A stretch of 64,000 nt of DNA from Paraburkholderia madseniana (lineage in GTDB: Bacteria; Pseudomonadota; Gammaproteobacteria; Burkholderiales; Burkholderiaceae): positions 62,001 through 126,000 of the forward strand of contig NZ_VOSW01000002.1 in assembly GCF_009690905.1 (NCBI RefSeq), in the 5' to 3' direction. Below, in pieces: positions 41,514 to 51,288 of the stretch. A program made the translations under genes and the position numbers. The notes below the pieces were generated by a model. The model was not told the origin of the DNA. It worked only from the letters and a program-made list of their open reading frames with translations, and searched no databases. Each line of letters begins with the position of its first letter. Position 1 is the first letter of the stretch.

Positions 41514-42075
41514 TCCCCCGCTGGGCCCCGCCGATGATCTGATCGGCCATCCGCAGCCCAACGCGTCCGGCCCGCGCGCGCCCCGTCCTCAGCCACGCCG
41601 CGCCACCGCGCGTTTCATGCTGTCGCATCCGCTGCACATTCTGTCGCTGGGTTTTGGCAGCGGCTTGTCGCCGGTTGCGCCGGGCACCGTCGGTACTCTG
41701 TTCGCATGGGCCTCGTTCGCCGTCCTGAGCCGTTATCTGACCGTGGTCGAATGGGGCGTGCTGATCGTCGCCGGCTTTTTCGGCGGCATTGCGATCTGCG
41801 GCTTTACAGCCAAGAAGCTGGGTACCGACGATCCGTCGCCGGTCGTCTGGGACGAAATCATCGCGTTCTGGCTGGTGTTGCTGATGGTCACGCCGGTCAC
41901 GCTGACCGGGCAACTCTGGGCGTTCATCGTATTCCGCTTCTTTGACATGGTTAAACCGCCGCCCATCGGTTATTTCGATCGCCGACTGAAAGGTGGTTTT
42001 GGCATCATGTTCGACGACCTGGTCGCTGCGTTCTTCACGTTGCTCGTGATTGCGCTCTGGCGCATGTCGGTTTAA
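41503..42075 (+). CDS. pgpA: Phosphatidylglycerophosphatase A
   Basis: This is a 190-residue inner-membrane phosphatase that makes phosphatidylglycerol. The start of the fold is GFGSGLSPVAPGTVGTL near 51-67. DDPSPVVWDEIIAFW near 108-122 carries the acidic metal ligands, and FRFFDMVKPPPIGYFD follows. Four membrane segments are predicted. About 35 residues precede the conserved part and are rich in Pro and Arg. It overlaps thiL and is followed after 96 bases by pncC. Confidence 0.94.
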   Translation: MQTDPPLGPADDLIGHPQPNASGPRAPRPQPRRATARFMLSHPLHILSLGFGSGLSPVAPGTVGTLFAWASFAVLSRYLTVVEWGVLIVAGFFGGIAICGFTAKKLGTDDPSPVVWDEIIAFWLVLLMVTPVTLTGQLWAFIVFRFFDMVKPPPIGYFDRRLKGGFGIMFDDLVAAFFTLLVIALWRMSV

Positions 42076-42171
42076 CCGTTGCCCGTCGGCTGGTGCCGGT
42101 CGGCCTTTGCCCGCCGGCCACCGGCTGCCGACTGCCTCCCGCAGCAGTTCCCCGTTTTCCGGATTGACGCC

Positions 42172-42672
42172 ATGCCTACCGATTCCGTGGTTCACCAGCT
42201 TGCGATTCGCGTGAGCAACCGCCTGCGCGACGAGCGCCTGATGCTCGTCACCGCCGAATCCTGCACAGGCGGCATGGTGGCGACCGCGATCACCGATATT
42301 TCCGGCAGCAGCGGCTGGTTCGAGCGCGGCTTCGTCACGTATTCGAATCAGGCGAAGTCCGAGATGATCGGCGTGCCGACCGACCTGATCGAAAAGCACG
42401 GCGCGGTCAGCGAACAGGTGGCGCGTGCGATGGCGGAGGGCGCGCTGCGCAACAGTCGCGCGCAGGTGTCTGTCTCGATTACCGGCGTTGCCGGCCCGGG
42501 CGGCGGCACGGAAACCAAGCCGGTCGGCATGGTGTCGTTCGGCTGGAGCAATCGGCTGCATACGTCCGTCGAAACCAAGGTCTTCAAGGGCGACCGCGAG
42601 AAGATCCGCGTGCAGGCCGCCGCGCACGCGTTGCGCGGTGTGCTGGCCCTGCTCGACGAGCGCGAACATTAA
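42172..42672 (+). CDS. pncC: Nicotinamide-nucleotide amidohydrolase (CinA C-terminal type)
   Basis: This is a 166-residue stand-alone CinA C-terminal domain, an enzyme that deamidates NMN to nicotinate mononucleotide for NAD recycling. The active motif TAESCTGGMVATAITDISGSS near 26-46 has the nucleophilic Ser. SITGVAGPGGGTETKPVG near 105-122 completes the site. ATG at 42172 matches the family start; 31 extra codons upstream look non-coding. It follows pgpA on the same strand. Confidence 0.93.
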   Translation: MPTDSVVHQLAIRVSNRLRDERLMLVTAESCTGGMVATAITDISGSSGWFERGFVTYSNQAKSEMIGVPTDLIEKHGAVSEQVARAMAEGALRNSRAQVSVSITGVAGPGGGTETKPVGMVSFGWSNRLHTSVETKVFKGDREKIRVQAAAHALRGVLALLDEREH

Positions 42673-42703
42673 CGTCCGGTTCAAATTCTGAGGCGCCGCC
42701 ACG

Positions 42704-43225
42704 ATGCCCAACATGTCGACTTCGCACGCAGCCAAAGACGAGTTGATCCGCCGCTTCGATCTAAAGCCGCATCCGGAAGGCGGATTTTTCAGCGAGACGT
42801 ATCGATCCGCGGAGTCCGTGCGCCGCGATGATGGTTCAACGAAGACGCGCTCGGCGTCCACCGCGATTTACTACCTGCTCTGCGACGGCGCGCATTCGGC
42901 GTGGCATCGGATCAAGTCCGATGAGGTCTGGCATTTTTATGCCGGTGAGCCGTTGAATGTTCACGTGCTCGACGAAGCGGGCACGTTGATTACGCACAAG
43001 TTGGGCAATGTGCTGACGCATTCGGATGCCGTGTTTCAGGCAGTGGTGCCCGCGGGGCTGTGGTTTGCCGCGGAATGCGCGGACCCGGCGACGTTCGCGC
43101 TCGTGGGCTGCACGGTCGCGCCGGGGTTTGAGTTCAGCGAGTTCGAGCTGGCGGATGTCGAGGCGCTGAAAGCGCGGCATCCGCAGCGTGCGGCGTTTAT
43201 CGAACGACTGGGGCCGGTTACCTGA
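42704..43225 (+). CDS. Cupin-fold protein, DUF985 (YML079w-like)
   Basis: This is a 173-residue protein of the DUF985 cupin group. Marks of the family are the opening FDLKPHPEGGFFSETYRS, STAIYYLL, HRIKSDEVWHFYAGEPLNVHVL and the closing GCTVAPGFEFSEFELAD. The fold is a beta barrel; no catalytic role is established for the group. ATG at 42704 and another at 42713 are both possible. It ends 17 bases before the convergent pyrF. Confidence 0.88.
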   Translation: MPNMSTSHAAKDELIRRFDLKPHPEGGFFSETYRSAESVRRDDGSTKTRSASTAIYYLLCDGAHSAWHRIKSDEVWHFYAGEPLNVHVLDEAGTLITHKLGNVLTHSDAVFQAVVPAGLWFAAECADPATFALVGCTVAPGFEFSEFELADVEALKARHPQRAAFIERLGPVT

Positions 43226-43241
43226 CCGGCCTCATCCGCCA

Positions 43242-44057
43242 TCACCGGAACGCATTGATCCGGTCACGCGTTTCCATCGCGGCCTTAGCTGCGGCTTCGG
43301 CGAAATCGTCATCCTTACCGGCGTAGATAATCGCCCGCGACGAGTTGATCAGCATGCCCGTGCCGTTCGCCGTCCGGCCGGCGTTGACCGTCGCCTGAAC
43401 ATCGCCGCCTTGCGCGCCGATGCCCGGAATCAGCAGCGGCATATCGCCGACGATCCCACGCACCACTTCGATTTCCTTCGGGAACGTCGCGCCAACCACG
43501 AGCGCCAACTGGCCGCTCGCGTTCCACTTGTCCGCCGCCAGTTGCGCGACGACCTGATACAGCGGACGTCCGCCCGTCTCCAGAAACTGCAGGTCCGAAC
43601 CACCCGCGTTCGAGGTCCGGCACAACACGATCACGCCCTTGCCCTCGTGCTCCAGATACGGCTGGATCGAATCGAAACCCATATACGGATTCACCGTCAC
43701 CGCGTCCGCCTGATACCGCTCGAAGGCTTCACGCGCGTACTGCTCGGCGGTGCTGCCGATATCGCCGCGCTTCGCGTCCAGAATCACCGGCAAGCCCGGG
43801 TGGTTCGTATGAATGTGCGCGATCAACTGCTCAAGTTGGTCTTCCGCGCGATGAGCGGCGAAGTAGGCGATCTGCGGCTTGAACGACGACGCATAGGGCG
43901 CGGTCGCATCGACGATGGTGCGGCAGAAGTCGAAAATCGCTTCGGGACGGCCCGCGAGCGCGCCCGGGAATTTGCTGGGCTCCGGATCGAGGCCGACGCA
44001 CAGCAGCGAGTTCGTGCGCTGCCAGGCGTCGTTGAGTGTCTGGATGAAATTGGACAT
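43242..44057 (-). CDS. pyrF: Orotidine 5'-phosphate decarboxylase
   Basis: This is a 271-residue enzyme of the longer, class-II-like PyrF group; it decarboxylates OMP to UMP, the last step of pyrimidine synthesis. The catalytic stretch [17 protein letters not shown] lies near 92-108. [12 protein letters not shown] near 20-31 and a phosphate-binding [11 protein letters not shown] near 210-220 are also present. ATG at 44057 is the family start. It stands as a single gene between the cupin and sugar loci. Confidence 0.96.
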   Translation of the reverse strand: MSNFIQTLNDAWQRTNSLLCVGLDPEPSKFPGALAGRPEAIFDFCRTIVDATAPYASSFKPQIAYFAAHRAEDQLEQLIAHIHTNHPGLPVILDAKRGDIGSTAEQYAREAFERYQADAVTVNPYMGFDSIQPYLEHEGKGVIVLCRTSNAGGSDLQFLETGGRPLYQVVAQLAADKWNASGQLALVVGATFPKEIEVVRGIVGDMPLLIPGIGAQGGDVQATVNAGRTANGTGMLINSSRAIIYAGKDDDFAEAAAKAAMETRDRINAFR

Positions 44058-44193
44058 GGTGAGTCTCGCGGCGAGCCGATAACGGAAGAGGCGCGTATTT
44101 TACCTGTCCTACGCGGCAAGCCGCCGCCACGCGTCACACCGGCTCAGGCTGGGGCGTGACGGGTACGCCGTACTGCTCCGCCCTGCTCTCCCC

Positions 44194-45246
44194 TTACTGC
44201 CGCCGGCGCGAACCACGTGCGCCCGGCATCGAGCGCAAACCCGTGCGTTCGACGGTAAAGCGGAACGTGCGCGTGAGCCGTTCGCCGCGCGCGAGCATCG
44301 TCATTCCGTTCTCGCACGCGCCGCCCGCCAGATTCATCGCGTTGATCGGATGATCGACTGGCTCGAAGCAGAAGAAGTCTTCGCGCGGCGGCGTGTACAG
44401 CACGTAGTAATCGGTGTCGGCGGCGATATTCAGCGACAGCCGCCGCTTCGGCCACACCACCGCCGCCTGCCCGCTCCAGCCCGTGAACGCGTGATTGACG
44501 ATGGTTTCCGGCAAGGGATACGCCACGCCGAATTGCCATGCGGGCGGCGCCGGCACGTGGCGCACCGGCAGCCAGTCGTCGCCGGAAAGCCACAGGCCGC
44601 CGGCCGCCGCCGACAGTTCGGTGTCGGCGTCACGCACAAAAAATGGATGCACGCCCAGCCCGAAAGGCAGCGCCTCGCGGCCGGCATTCTCGATGTCCAG
44701 CGTGATGACGAGTGTGGGGCCGTCCAACGTATAGGTTTGCGTCGCGCGGAACGCGTACGGTTTGCCGTCGTGGCGATCGAGCGTCAGACGGACGTTTTCG
44801 CGGTCCGACTCCGCGACCTGCCAGGCCGAGAGCCAACCGTCGCCATGAATCGGCAAGGCCTCGTCGGCGCGATTTTGCGGCACCTCGACGCGCCGCCCCG
44901 CCACATTGAAATGACCGCCACCGATGCGATTCGAATACGGCAGCAGCGGATAGCATGCCAACTGGTTCGGCTGGGTATCCGAGGCGATGTGACGGCAGCG
45001 CCGGAAAATCGGCGTGAGCGCGCCGTCGTTGCGCCAATCGAAACGGGTGACGCCGCCACCGAGCGTCGGCGCGACATCGAGGCGCAAATGCGCGTTGGCG
45101 AGCGTGATGCACGCGAGCTCGCCGCCGCTCGTCTCACCGACCGCAACCGCAGAAGTACTGGGACCCGGAAGCACCGGATTGGCCGCCGCGTTAAGTCGCG
45201 CGCGTCGGCTCTGAGAAGAGGCGGAAACAGGATTCGCAACAGTCAT
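44194..45246 (-). CDS. Aldose 1-epimerase-family protein
   Basis: This is a 350-residue galactose-mutarotase-fold protein that interconverts alpha and beta anomers of an aldose. Visible landmarks are YPLLPYSNRIGGGHF near 100, the catalytic-type HGDGWLSAWQV near 138, GVHPFF near 200 and CFEPVDHPINA near 290. I chose ATG at 45246 because GGAG lies 6 bases upstream; ATG at 45258 would add four residues. It is the last gene of the sugar cluster, 218 bases after the lactonase gene, and should present the anomer that the dehydrogenase uses. Confidence 0.88.
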   Translation of the reverse strand: MTVANPVSASSQSRRARLNAAANPVLPGPSTSAVAVGETSGGELACITLANAHLRLDVAPTLGGGVTRFDWRNDGALTPIFRRCRHIASDTQPNQLACYPLLPYSNRIGGGHFNVAGRRVEVPQNRADEALPIHGDGWLSAWQVAESDRENVRLTLDRHDGKPYAFRATQTYTLDGPTLVITLDIENAGREALPFGLGVHPFFVRDADTELSAAAGGLWLSGDDWLPVRHVPAPPAWQFGVAYPLPETIVNHAFTGWSGQAAVVWPKRRLSLNIAADTDYYVLYTPPREDFFCFEPVDHPINAMNLAGGACENGMTMLARGERLTRTFRFTVERTGLRSMPGARGSRRRQ

Positions 45247-45464
45247 ATCTGGCTCCATCGAGAGGCGTGGGACGTTGCCGTCATTGCTGACGGATGCTGT
45301 TGGGCGATTTTTTTTGCACAGGTCGCCTCAGGGTCCGAACTGCATGCTGCCGATCTACTGCCGATTTGCTGGCACTGGGTTTGCGACATCAACGCTGGTT
45401 CACTTACAAAGTCACTGCGCGACTACACTCTGCTGCCTCGAGACTGAGGTTGCGCCATTCTGCG

Positions 45465-46424
45465 CTATGCGGGCGCGCCTTGGAACACCGGCTCCGGCAA
45501 ACCTTGTCGTCCGGGCGTTGCGACGAACACGCCGCCCGCATGAGAATCGCCCGCGAGCGCGGCGGCATCGAGATCGATACGCGCACTCGTGATGTACAAC
45601 GTGTCCAGTTGCACAGGCCCTGACGGAAGTCCTCTTGAGGGGCCGCCAAACGCGACGCAACTCGGCTGCGCAGTCGGCACGTCGACACGCTCGGTTTCCA
45701 CGCCGTCGGGGCCATATCGCACTACTCTCCTGCCGCCCCACTGCGCGTTCCACACACCACCGTCGCGGTCGACGGTCGAGCCGTCGGGCTCGCCGGTCGC
45801 GTCCGTTAATGTCGTAAAGGCGCGGTCGTTGGCAATGCTGCCGTCCGCGCGATAGTCGCAGACGCGAATTTCACGCGTCGGCGAATCGCAGTAGTACATC
45901 GCCGCGCCGTCGGGACTGAACGCGATGCTGTTCGAGATCGCCGGTGCGGGCAACGGCAATCGCTCCAGCGACAAATCGTGATTCAGACGATAAAACCCGC
46001 CGACCGCCTGCAGCGGCGAGCCTTCGTCTTTCGTACCGAATACGAAACGACCTTGACGATCGCAGCGGCCGTCGTTCACGCGCGTGTTCAAGCCAGGTTC
46101 GACGTCGACGATACGCTGCGTCTCGCCGGTTGTCAGATCGAAGAACGCCAGATGCGTCGCCAATCCGAGCAGCAGGTAGCGCGGATCGGCGCACAACGCA
46201 AAACTCCCGAGACGCTCGGGCATGCGCCAGAACGTGCTGCCGCCGTCGCGCGGGTCATAGCGCCACAGCCGCGCGCCTTCGATGTCGTTCCAGTAGAAGC
46301 GATCGGTCCTCGCGCACCACGTCGCGCCTTCTCCGAGCGTGCATTTCGTGTCGAGCAGCAGCGCCGCGCTGTGTGCAGGCAAAGCCGCACCCGCATCCGA
46401 ACCCGCAGACACGCCGGCACTCAC
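45465..46424 (-). CDS. SMP-30/gluconolactonase-family sugar lactonase
   Basis: This is a 319-residue six-bladed propeller lactonase that opens sugar acid lactones. Metal ligands of the family can be placed in LGEGATW (Glu), NTRVNDGRCD (Asn/Asp), SNSIAFSPDG and GEPDGSTVDRDGG (Asp). The start is GTG, overlapping the stop of the upstream dehydrogenase by four bases, with GGAGG 7 bases before it. Oxidation and lactone opening are therefore coupled at translation. L-arabinolactone or D-galactonolactone are the likely substrates. Confidence 0.9.
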   Translation of the reverse strand: MSAGVSAGSDAGAALPAHSAALLLDTKCTLGEGATWCARTDRFYWNDIEGARLWRYDPRDGGSTFWRMPERLGSFALCADPRYLLLGLATHLAFFDLTTGETQRIVDVEPGLNTRVNDGRCDRQGRFVFGTKDEGSPLQAVGGFYRLNHDLSLERLPLPAPAISNSIAFSPDGAAMYYCDSPTREIRVCDYRADGSIANDRAFTTLTDATGEPDGSTVDRDGGVWNAQWGGRRVVRYGPDGVETERVDVPTAQPSCVAFGGPSRGLPSGPVQLDTLYITSARIDLDAAALAGDSHAGGVFVATPGRQGLPEPVFQGAPA

Positions 46425-47221
46425 GCCCAGCCTCCGTCGACGACGATATCCTGCGCGGTGATCATCCTGCTGTCATCGGCGGCTAGGAACAAGGCCATGC
46501 GGGCGAGATCGGCCGGTTGCAGTTCAGCATCGATGCACTGGCCTTCCTTGATCGAGCGACGGCCTGCATCGTCGAGCCACAAACGCTTCTGCTTGTCCGT
46601 CATCACCCAGCCCGGCACCAGCGTATTGACGCGAATATTGAAGTGACCGAGGTCGCGCGCGAGCCCGCGCGTCAGACCCTGCACTGCCGATTTCGACATC
46701 ACGTACACCGGATAGCCGCCGTTCTTCAGCATCCAGCTGATCGAGCCCAGGTTGATGATCGAACCCGCGTTGGCGGCCTTCATGTCCTCCATCACCGCTT
46801 GCGCTGCGAAGAACTGGTGACGGATATTCACCGCGATGCCCGCGTCGAAAAACTCGCGCGTCACGTCGCCAATCGCGTGACGTTTGTCGTTCGCGGCGTT
46901 GTTCACCAGCACCTGAATCGGACCGAGTGTGGCCTTCACATCGGCGATCGCTTTTTGCAGCGCGTCGATGTCGGTCAGATCGCAGGGCAGGAACAGCGGC
47001 TTGTGTTTCGAATCGCCGAGTTCGTCGGCGAGCGCTTCACCCGCGGTCGCGTCGATATCGAAGAACGCGACGCGCGCACCCTGCGCCGCAAAATGCTCGA
47101 CGAACGATGCGCCGATACCGGTCGCGCCGCCCGTGATCAACACTGTTCGGTCGACGAGACTCGGATAGCGGGCAAACGCGTTGTCCGCGAGGCGGTCGTT
47201 TGCATTGGCCGGAGACGACAT
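46421..47221 (-). CDS. SDR sugar 1-dehydrogenase, XylB-like
   Basis: This is a 266-residue short-chain dehydrogenase with the NAD motif TGGATGIG near 30-37 and the NNAAND motif. The catalytic Ser lies in NLGSISWM and the Tyr and Lys in YVMSK. NNAANDKRHAIGDVT and NLGSISWM resemble Caulobacter D-xylose dehydrogenase XylB, which oxidises an aldose to a lactone. The next gene encodes the lactonase, overlapping by four bases. AAGGA lies 8 bases before the ATG. Galactose, arabinose and xylose are all possible substrates. Confidence 0.9.
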   Translation of the reverse strand: MSSPANANDRLADNAFARYPSLVDRTVLITGGATGIGASFVEHFAAQGARVAFFDIDATAGEALADELGDSKHKPLFLPCDLTDIDALQKAIADVKATLGPIQVLVNNAANDKRHAIGDVTREFFDAGIAVNIRHQFFAAQAVMEDMKAANAGSIINLGSISWMLKNGGYPVYVMSKSAVQGLTRGLARDLGHFNIRVNTLVPGWVMTDKQKRLWLDDAGRRSIKEGQCIDAELQPADLARMALFLAADDSRMITAQDIVVDGGWA

Positions 47222-47284
47222 CGTTCGATTCCTTTTAGAGCAAGGTGGGTGAGCCGCGGGTTTATTTCCGGGTTCAATCCCGGG

Positions 47285-48301
47285 TTAGTCCCGTGAGCCG
47301 CGGTTCTTCAACTGGTCGAGCAGCACAGCGGCGAGCAGGATCGCGCCACGCACGAGGTACTGATAGAACGCGTCGATGTTCATCAGGTTCATCACGTTCT
47401 CGACCGTACCCATGATCAGCACGCCGATCACGACACCGGAAATCGTCGCGCGACCGCCGAGCAGCGACACGCCGCCCAACACGCAAGCCGAAATCACGTT
47501 CAGCTCGAAGCCTTCCGCGGCATTCGGCTGGCCCGACGTAATCCGCGAAGCCAGAATCACCCCGGCCAGCGCGGTGACGGCGCCCTGAATCAGGAAGATA
47601 AAAACGCGCGTGCGTTCGACATTGATACCGGCAAGACGCGAGGCTTCCGGATTACCGCCGATTGCCAGCGTATTACGGCCGTACACGGTCTGATTGAGCA
47701 TCACGCCGAACACGATGAAGCACAGCAGCGTGACCCAGATCGGCAGCGACACGCCGAAGAAGCTCAAACCGCCCAGCGCGATGAACGTATCCGACGACAC
47801 GCCCACGGCTTGACCGCGCGACACGATAAACCCGAGACCGCGGACGATTTCCATCGTCGCGAGCGTCGTGATCAGCGCGTTGATGCGCAGGTAGGCGATC
47901 ACGGCGCCGTTGACGAAGCCGATCACCGCACCCGCGAACACCGCCGCGATGATCGCGATGAACGTGTTACCGGTCGCGTTCAGCACCATCGCGCACAACA
48001 CACCGGCGAACGCGACCGTCGAACCCACCGACAAGTCGAAATCGCGGGACGCCAGACAGAACATCATCGTGCACGCGACCATGCCGATCTGCGAAATCGA
48101 CAGGGCGAGACCGAGCATGTTCTCGATCGAGAAGAAGTGGTCGACCGTCAGCGACATCGTGATGAACATCACGATGAAGATCAGAATCAGGCTGTACTCG
48201 GTGATCTGCTGCCACCATTTCGCCTTGTCGTTGCCTTGCGGAATCAGCGCTTCGGCCGCACTTTTTGCGGCTTGTTGCGCGAGGTTTTCTCTGGCTTGCA
48301 T
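47285..48301 (-). CDS. araH: Sugar ABC transporter permease, AraH-like
   Basis: This is a 338-residue inner-membrane permease of the ribose/arabinose family with eight to ten hydrophobic segments. Family stretches are FDLSVGSTVAFAGVLCAM near 88-105, NGAVIAYLRINALITTLATM near 130-150 and SCVLGGVSLLGGRAT-like (ACVLGGVSLLGGRATISG). GGGAGGAG precedes the ATG. It is paired with AraG and AraF-type genes upstream and completes the high-affinity pentose or galactose transporter. Confidence 0.92.
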   Translation of the reverse strand: MQARENLAQQAAKSAAEALIPQGNDKAKWWQQITEYSLILIFIVMFITMSLTVDHFFSIENMLGLALSISQIGMVACTMMFCLASRDFDLSVGSTVAFAGVLCAMVLNATGNTFIAIIAAVFAGAVIGFVNGAVIAYLRINALITTLATMEIVRGLGFIVSRGQAVGVSSDTFIALGGLSFFGVSLPIWVTLLCFIVFGVMLNQTVYGRNTLAIGGNPEASRLAGINVERTRVFIFLIQGAVTALAGVILASRITSGQPNAAEGFELNVISACVLGGVSLLGGRATISGVVIGVLIMGTVENVMNLMNIDAFYQYLVRGAILLAAVLLDQLKNRGSRD

Positions 48302-48355
48302 GTTGAAGACTCCTCCCGTTCCCCACGGGTTGCCGGACTTTCGTCCAAATAATGT

Positions 48356-49891
48356 TCAGGCCGCTTGCTCGGTGGCTGCGGTTCCGGGCAGCGCTGTCGA
48401 GCTTTGCGGCAAGGCGAGGCCCAACACGGATTGTTCCGTTGCGTCCTTACGCGCCAGCTCGCCGGAAATCCGACCCTGGCGCATCACGACGATCCGGTCG
48501 GATACGCCGAGCACTTCCGGCAATTCCGACGAAATCATCACGATCGCGCAGCCGCGTTCGGCAAGCTGATAAATCACGTTATAGATCTCATGCTTGGCAC
48601 CGACGTCGATCCCGCGCGTCGGCTCGTCGAGAATCACGACCTTCAGATCGGGCTCGGCCAGCCAGCGCGACAGAATCGCCTTCTGCTGGTTGCCGCCCGA
48701 CAGAAAACGGATCTTCTGACGACGGCTCGGCGTCTTGATCTTCAGCAGCTTGATAAAACGGTCCGCGGTTTCCGCTTCTTTCTTGCGATCGAGGAACATC
48801 CCGGCGCGCAGATAGTGACGGCGGCAACTGATATTGATGTTCTCCGACACGGTCGCCATCGCGACGATGCCTTCTTCCTTGCGGTCTTCCGGACACAGCA
48901 CAATGCCGTGCTTGATCGCCTCACCCGCGCTGCGCACCTTGATCGGCTTGCCGTCGAGCACGATTTCACCGGCCTTCTTGTGATCTGCGCCGTACACCAG
49001 ATGCATCAGTTCGCTGCGCCCGGCACCCACCAGACCGAAGAAACCGACGATCTCGCCGCGCCGCACTTCGAAGCTGGCCGGCTGCGCGAGCGCATGACCT
49101 TCGATCGCTTTCGCCGCGAAACGCACTTCGCCGAGCGGTCGTGAAGAGTAGTTGTAAATGTCGGCGATTTCACGTCCGACCATTTCGCTGACGATGGTGT
49201 CGCGTTTCACGCCTTCGAGCGTCGGATGCGAAGCAATTTTGCGGCCGTCGCGGAAGATCGTGCAGGCATCGCACAGCTCGTAGATCTCGTCCATGCGGTG
49301 CGAGATGTAGATCATCGCGCGATTGTCGGCACGCAGATCGCGCACCAGTTTGAACAGCACTTCGGTCTCGCGATGCGACAGCGAGCTGGTCGGCTCATCC
49401 AATGCGATCACGCGTGCGTTGCGCAGCAGCGCCTTGCAGATCTCGACCATCTGCCGCTGCGCGATCGAGAGCTTGCGCAGCTTCGCGTTCGGATCCAGCG
49501 CCACGCCCATCGCTTCGAGGCGTTCACGCACGAAGCGTTTGGCTTCGCCCTTGTTGACCCAGCCGAGCGAGTTCGGCAACTGGCCCAGCAGCAGGTTTTC
49601 CGCGACCGTCAGATCGGGCACGTATTGCAGTTCCTGGTGAATCACCGCGATCCCCGCCGCGATCGACGACGCCGCGCTCGTGAAGCGCACCTCATTGCCG
49701 TCGATCATCACGCGGCCCGAATCGGGCTGGTATTCACCGCCGAGAATCTTCAGCAGGGTCGATTTCCCTGCGCCGTTTTCGCCCATCAGGCCGTGCACCT
49801 GGCCGACGTTGACGTCGAAGGACACACCGTCGAGCGCGCGCACGCCTGGAAAGACTTTGCCGATATTGTCAAAACGTAGCGTCGCTGACAC
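48356..49891 (-). CDS. araG: Sugar ABC transporter ATP-binding protein, AraG-like
   Basis: This is a 511-residue double ATPase typical of sugar transporters; E. coli AraG is 504. The first half has Walker [11 protein letters not shown] near 37-46, signature LSIAQRQ and Walker [11 protein letters not shown]. The second half has the degenerate [10 protein letters not shown], signature SGGNQQK and [12 protein letters not shown]. The start codon is GTG with AGGAGG 4 bases upstream. It follows araF after a 268-base spacer carrying a strong hairpin. Opening residues [19 protein letters not shown] match AraG. Confidence 0.94.
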   Translation of the reverse strand: MSATLRFDNIGKVFPGVRALDGVSFDVNVGQVHGLMGENGAGKSTLLKILGGEYQPDSGRVMIDGNEVRFTSAASSIAAGIAVIHQELQYVPDLTVAENLLLGQLPNSLGWVNKGEAKRFVRERLEAMGVALDPNAKLRKLSIAQRQMVEICKALLRNARVIALDEPTSSLSHRETEVLFKLVRDLRADNRAMIYISHRMDEIYELCDACTIFRDGRKIASHPTLEGVKRDTIVSEMVGREIADIYNYSSRPLGEVRFAAKAIEGHALAQPASFEVRRGEIVGFFGLVGAGRSELMHLVYGADHKKAGEIVLDGKPIKVRSAGEAIKHGIVLCPEDRKEEGIVAMATVSENINISCRRHYLRAGMFLDRKKEAETADRFIKLLKIKTPSRRQKIRFLSGGNQQKAILSRWLAEPDLKVVILDEPTRGIDVGAKHEIYNVIYQLAERGCAIVMISSELPEVLGVSDRIVVMRQGRISGELARKDATEQSVLGLALPQSSTALPGTAATEQAA

Positions 49892-49931
49892 TTCGCCTCC
49901 TATGTCGACCGGTGTTAGTGCTTCAGCTGTC

Positions 49932-49966
49932 GACCAGAGTTCGCGCTTTAGCGCGTTACTCTGGTC
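49932..49966 (-). terminator. Strong hairpin between araF and araG
   Basis: GACCAGAGT (49932-49940) and ACTCTGGTC (49958-49966) form a 9-bp outer stem enclosing CGCGC-TTTA-GCGCG. No T-run follows on the minus strand. By position it should stabilise the araF message or reduce readthrough into araG. Confidence 0.5.
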
Positions 49967-49998
49967 CCATGCAAAGCCCTTACTCCGGTCCCATGCAA
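49956..49998. repeat. Two 19-bp direct repeats upstream of araG
   Basis: TTACTCTGGTCCCATGCAA (49956-49974) recurs as TTACTCCGGTCCCATGCAA (49980-49998), one mismatch, with a 24-base period. The first copy overlaps the right arm of the neighbouring hairpin. Function unknown. Confidence 0.75.
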
Positions 49999-50159
49999 TT
50001 AATTGCTGCTTCGTGTGAACCGTGCTTCTTCAGGTGCCTCATGGGCACAAAGCGTGGTCTGTCTCAACTGCTGATCTTGTATTGCTGTTGCCGGCGCGCC
50101 CAATCCTTGGAGAAACGACGCACCGGCAGTTCACTTCATTTAACTACGCTTTCAGCCGC

Positions 50160-51158
50160 TTAATTTGCCGCGAGGCCCATCTTCTGGCGCACATCGGCAA
50201 CGTTGTCACGCGTGGCCAGCATGCCGCTCGTCAGCGTGAGCATCGGCGGTTCCTTGCCTTGCGTGATCCAGTCGTACATCAGCGTCGAGGTTTCTTCGCC
50301 GTGACGCTTCGGGCTGATGATGACCGTGCCGTAGAAGCCGGTCGGCGACGGCTTCTTGAATTCGTTCAGTGCCGATTCCGAACCGCCGATGCCGATACCG
50401 ATCATGTTGTCCGCCTTGAAGCCGCGGCCTTCCGCTGCGCGCACCGCGCCGAGCACGCCTTCGTCGTTCAGCGCGTAAGCCACCCAGTGCTTGAAGTTCG
50501 GGTTCTTCGTCAGCGCGATGTTGGCGGCGTTGAACGCGTTTTCCGTGTCGGTCTTCGCTTGCGGCGCGGCGATGATGTTCGCCTTCGGGAAGCCGGCGGC
50601 AACCAGCGCGTCGGTCGCGCCGGTCGTGCGGTCATGCGCGGTCGGCAGCTGTTCGTAGGTTACGTCGATCGCGCCGACGTCCTTCATGTCCCAGCCGCGC
50701 TTCTTGATTTCCGCAGCCAGACCGTCACCCACCTGCTTGCCGATGTTGTATGCCGAGATGCCCATATGCGGCACCGAGGCGATCGGCTTGCCCGCGCCGT
50801 CGACGAGACGGTCGTCGACCGTCATCATCTTCAGGCCGTCGGCCTTCGCCTTGGCGACGATGCCCGGTCCGAGCTTGACGTCAGGCGTGCAGATCACAAA
50901 GCCTTGTGCCTTCTGTGCCGACAGGTTGTCGATAGCGCTCATCACCTTCTCGCCCGACGGCGCGCCGATCTTCACCAGCGTGAAGCCCTTCTCCTTGGCG
51001 GCCATTTCGGCGAACTTCCATTCGTCCTGGAACCACGGTTCTTCCGGTTGCTTCACGAGGAAGCCGATCTTGACCGGATCCGCGGCTTGCGCCACCGGTG
51101 CGTTGAAGAGCACACCCGCCGCCGCTGCTGCCAGCGTGAGGAAAATTCTTCGTTTCAT
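50160..51158 (-). CDS. araF: Periplasmic sugar-binding protein, AraF-like
   Basis: This is a 332-residue binding protein with a signal peptide (MKRRIFLTLAAAAAGVLFNA, cleavage after AQA near residue 24). The mature start VKIGFLVKQPEEPWFQDEWK is nearly that of E. coli AraF, and GFVICTPDVKLGPGIVAKA, ELDTA-like YEQLPTAHDRTTGA and NMIGIGIGGSESAL also match. The ligand is therefore probably L-arabinose, D-galactose or D-fucose. ATG at 51158 has AGGAG 9 bases upstream; the long upstream extension is spurious. It heads the transporter genes and is followed by a hairpin. Confidence 0.94.
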   Translation of the reverse strand: MKRRIFLTLAAAAAGVLFNAPVAQAADPVKIGFLVKQPEEPWFQDEWKFAEMAAKEKGFTLVKIGAPSGEKVMSAIDNLSAQKAQGFVICTPDVKLGPGIVAKAKADGLKMMTVDDRLVDGAGKPIASVPHMGISAYNIGKQVGDGLAAEIKKRGWDMKDVGAIDVTYEQLPTAHDRTTGATDALVAAGFPKANIIAAPQAKTDTENAFNAANIALTKNPNFKHWVAYALNDEGVLGAVRAAEGRGFKADNMIGIGIGGSESALNEFKKPSPTGFYGTVIISPKRHGEETSTLMYDWITQGKEPPMLTLTSGMLATRDNVADVRQKMGLAAN

Positions 51159-51288
51159 AATGCGTGTCTCCTGACTAATTGATAACGAGAAGGTATCGGC
51201 CGCGTCTTCTTGTACCGGGTATGACACACGCGGCCAGCGCGTCGTCCGGTGAAACCTTTGCTGCTTTGTTCTTGCTGCCCCACTACGT

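Noticed and set aside
49956..49998. Direct repeats as a possible CRISPR fragment
   Set aside because: Only two copies with a 5-base spacer and no cas genes nearby.
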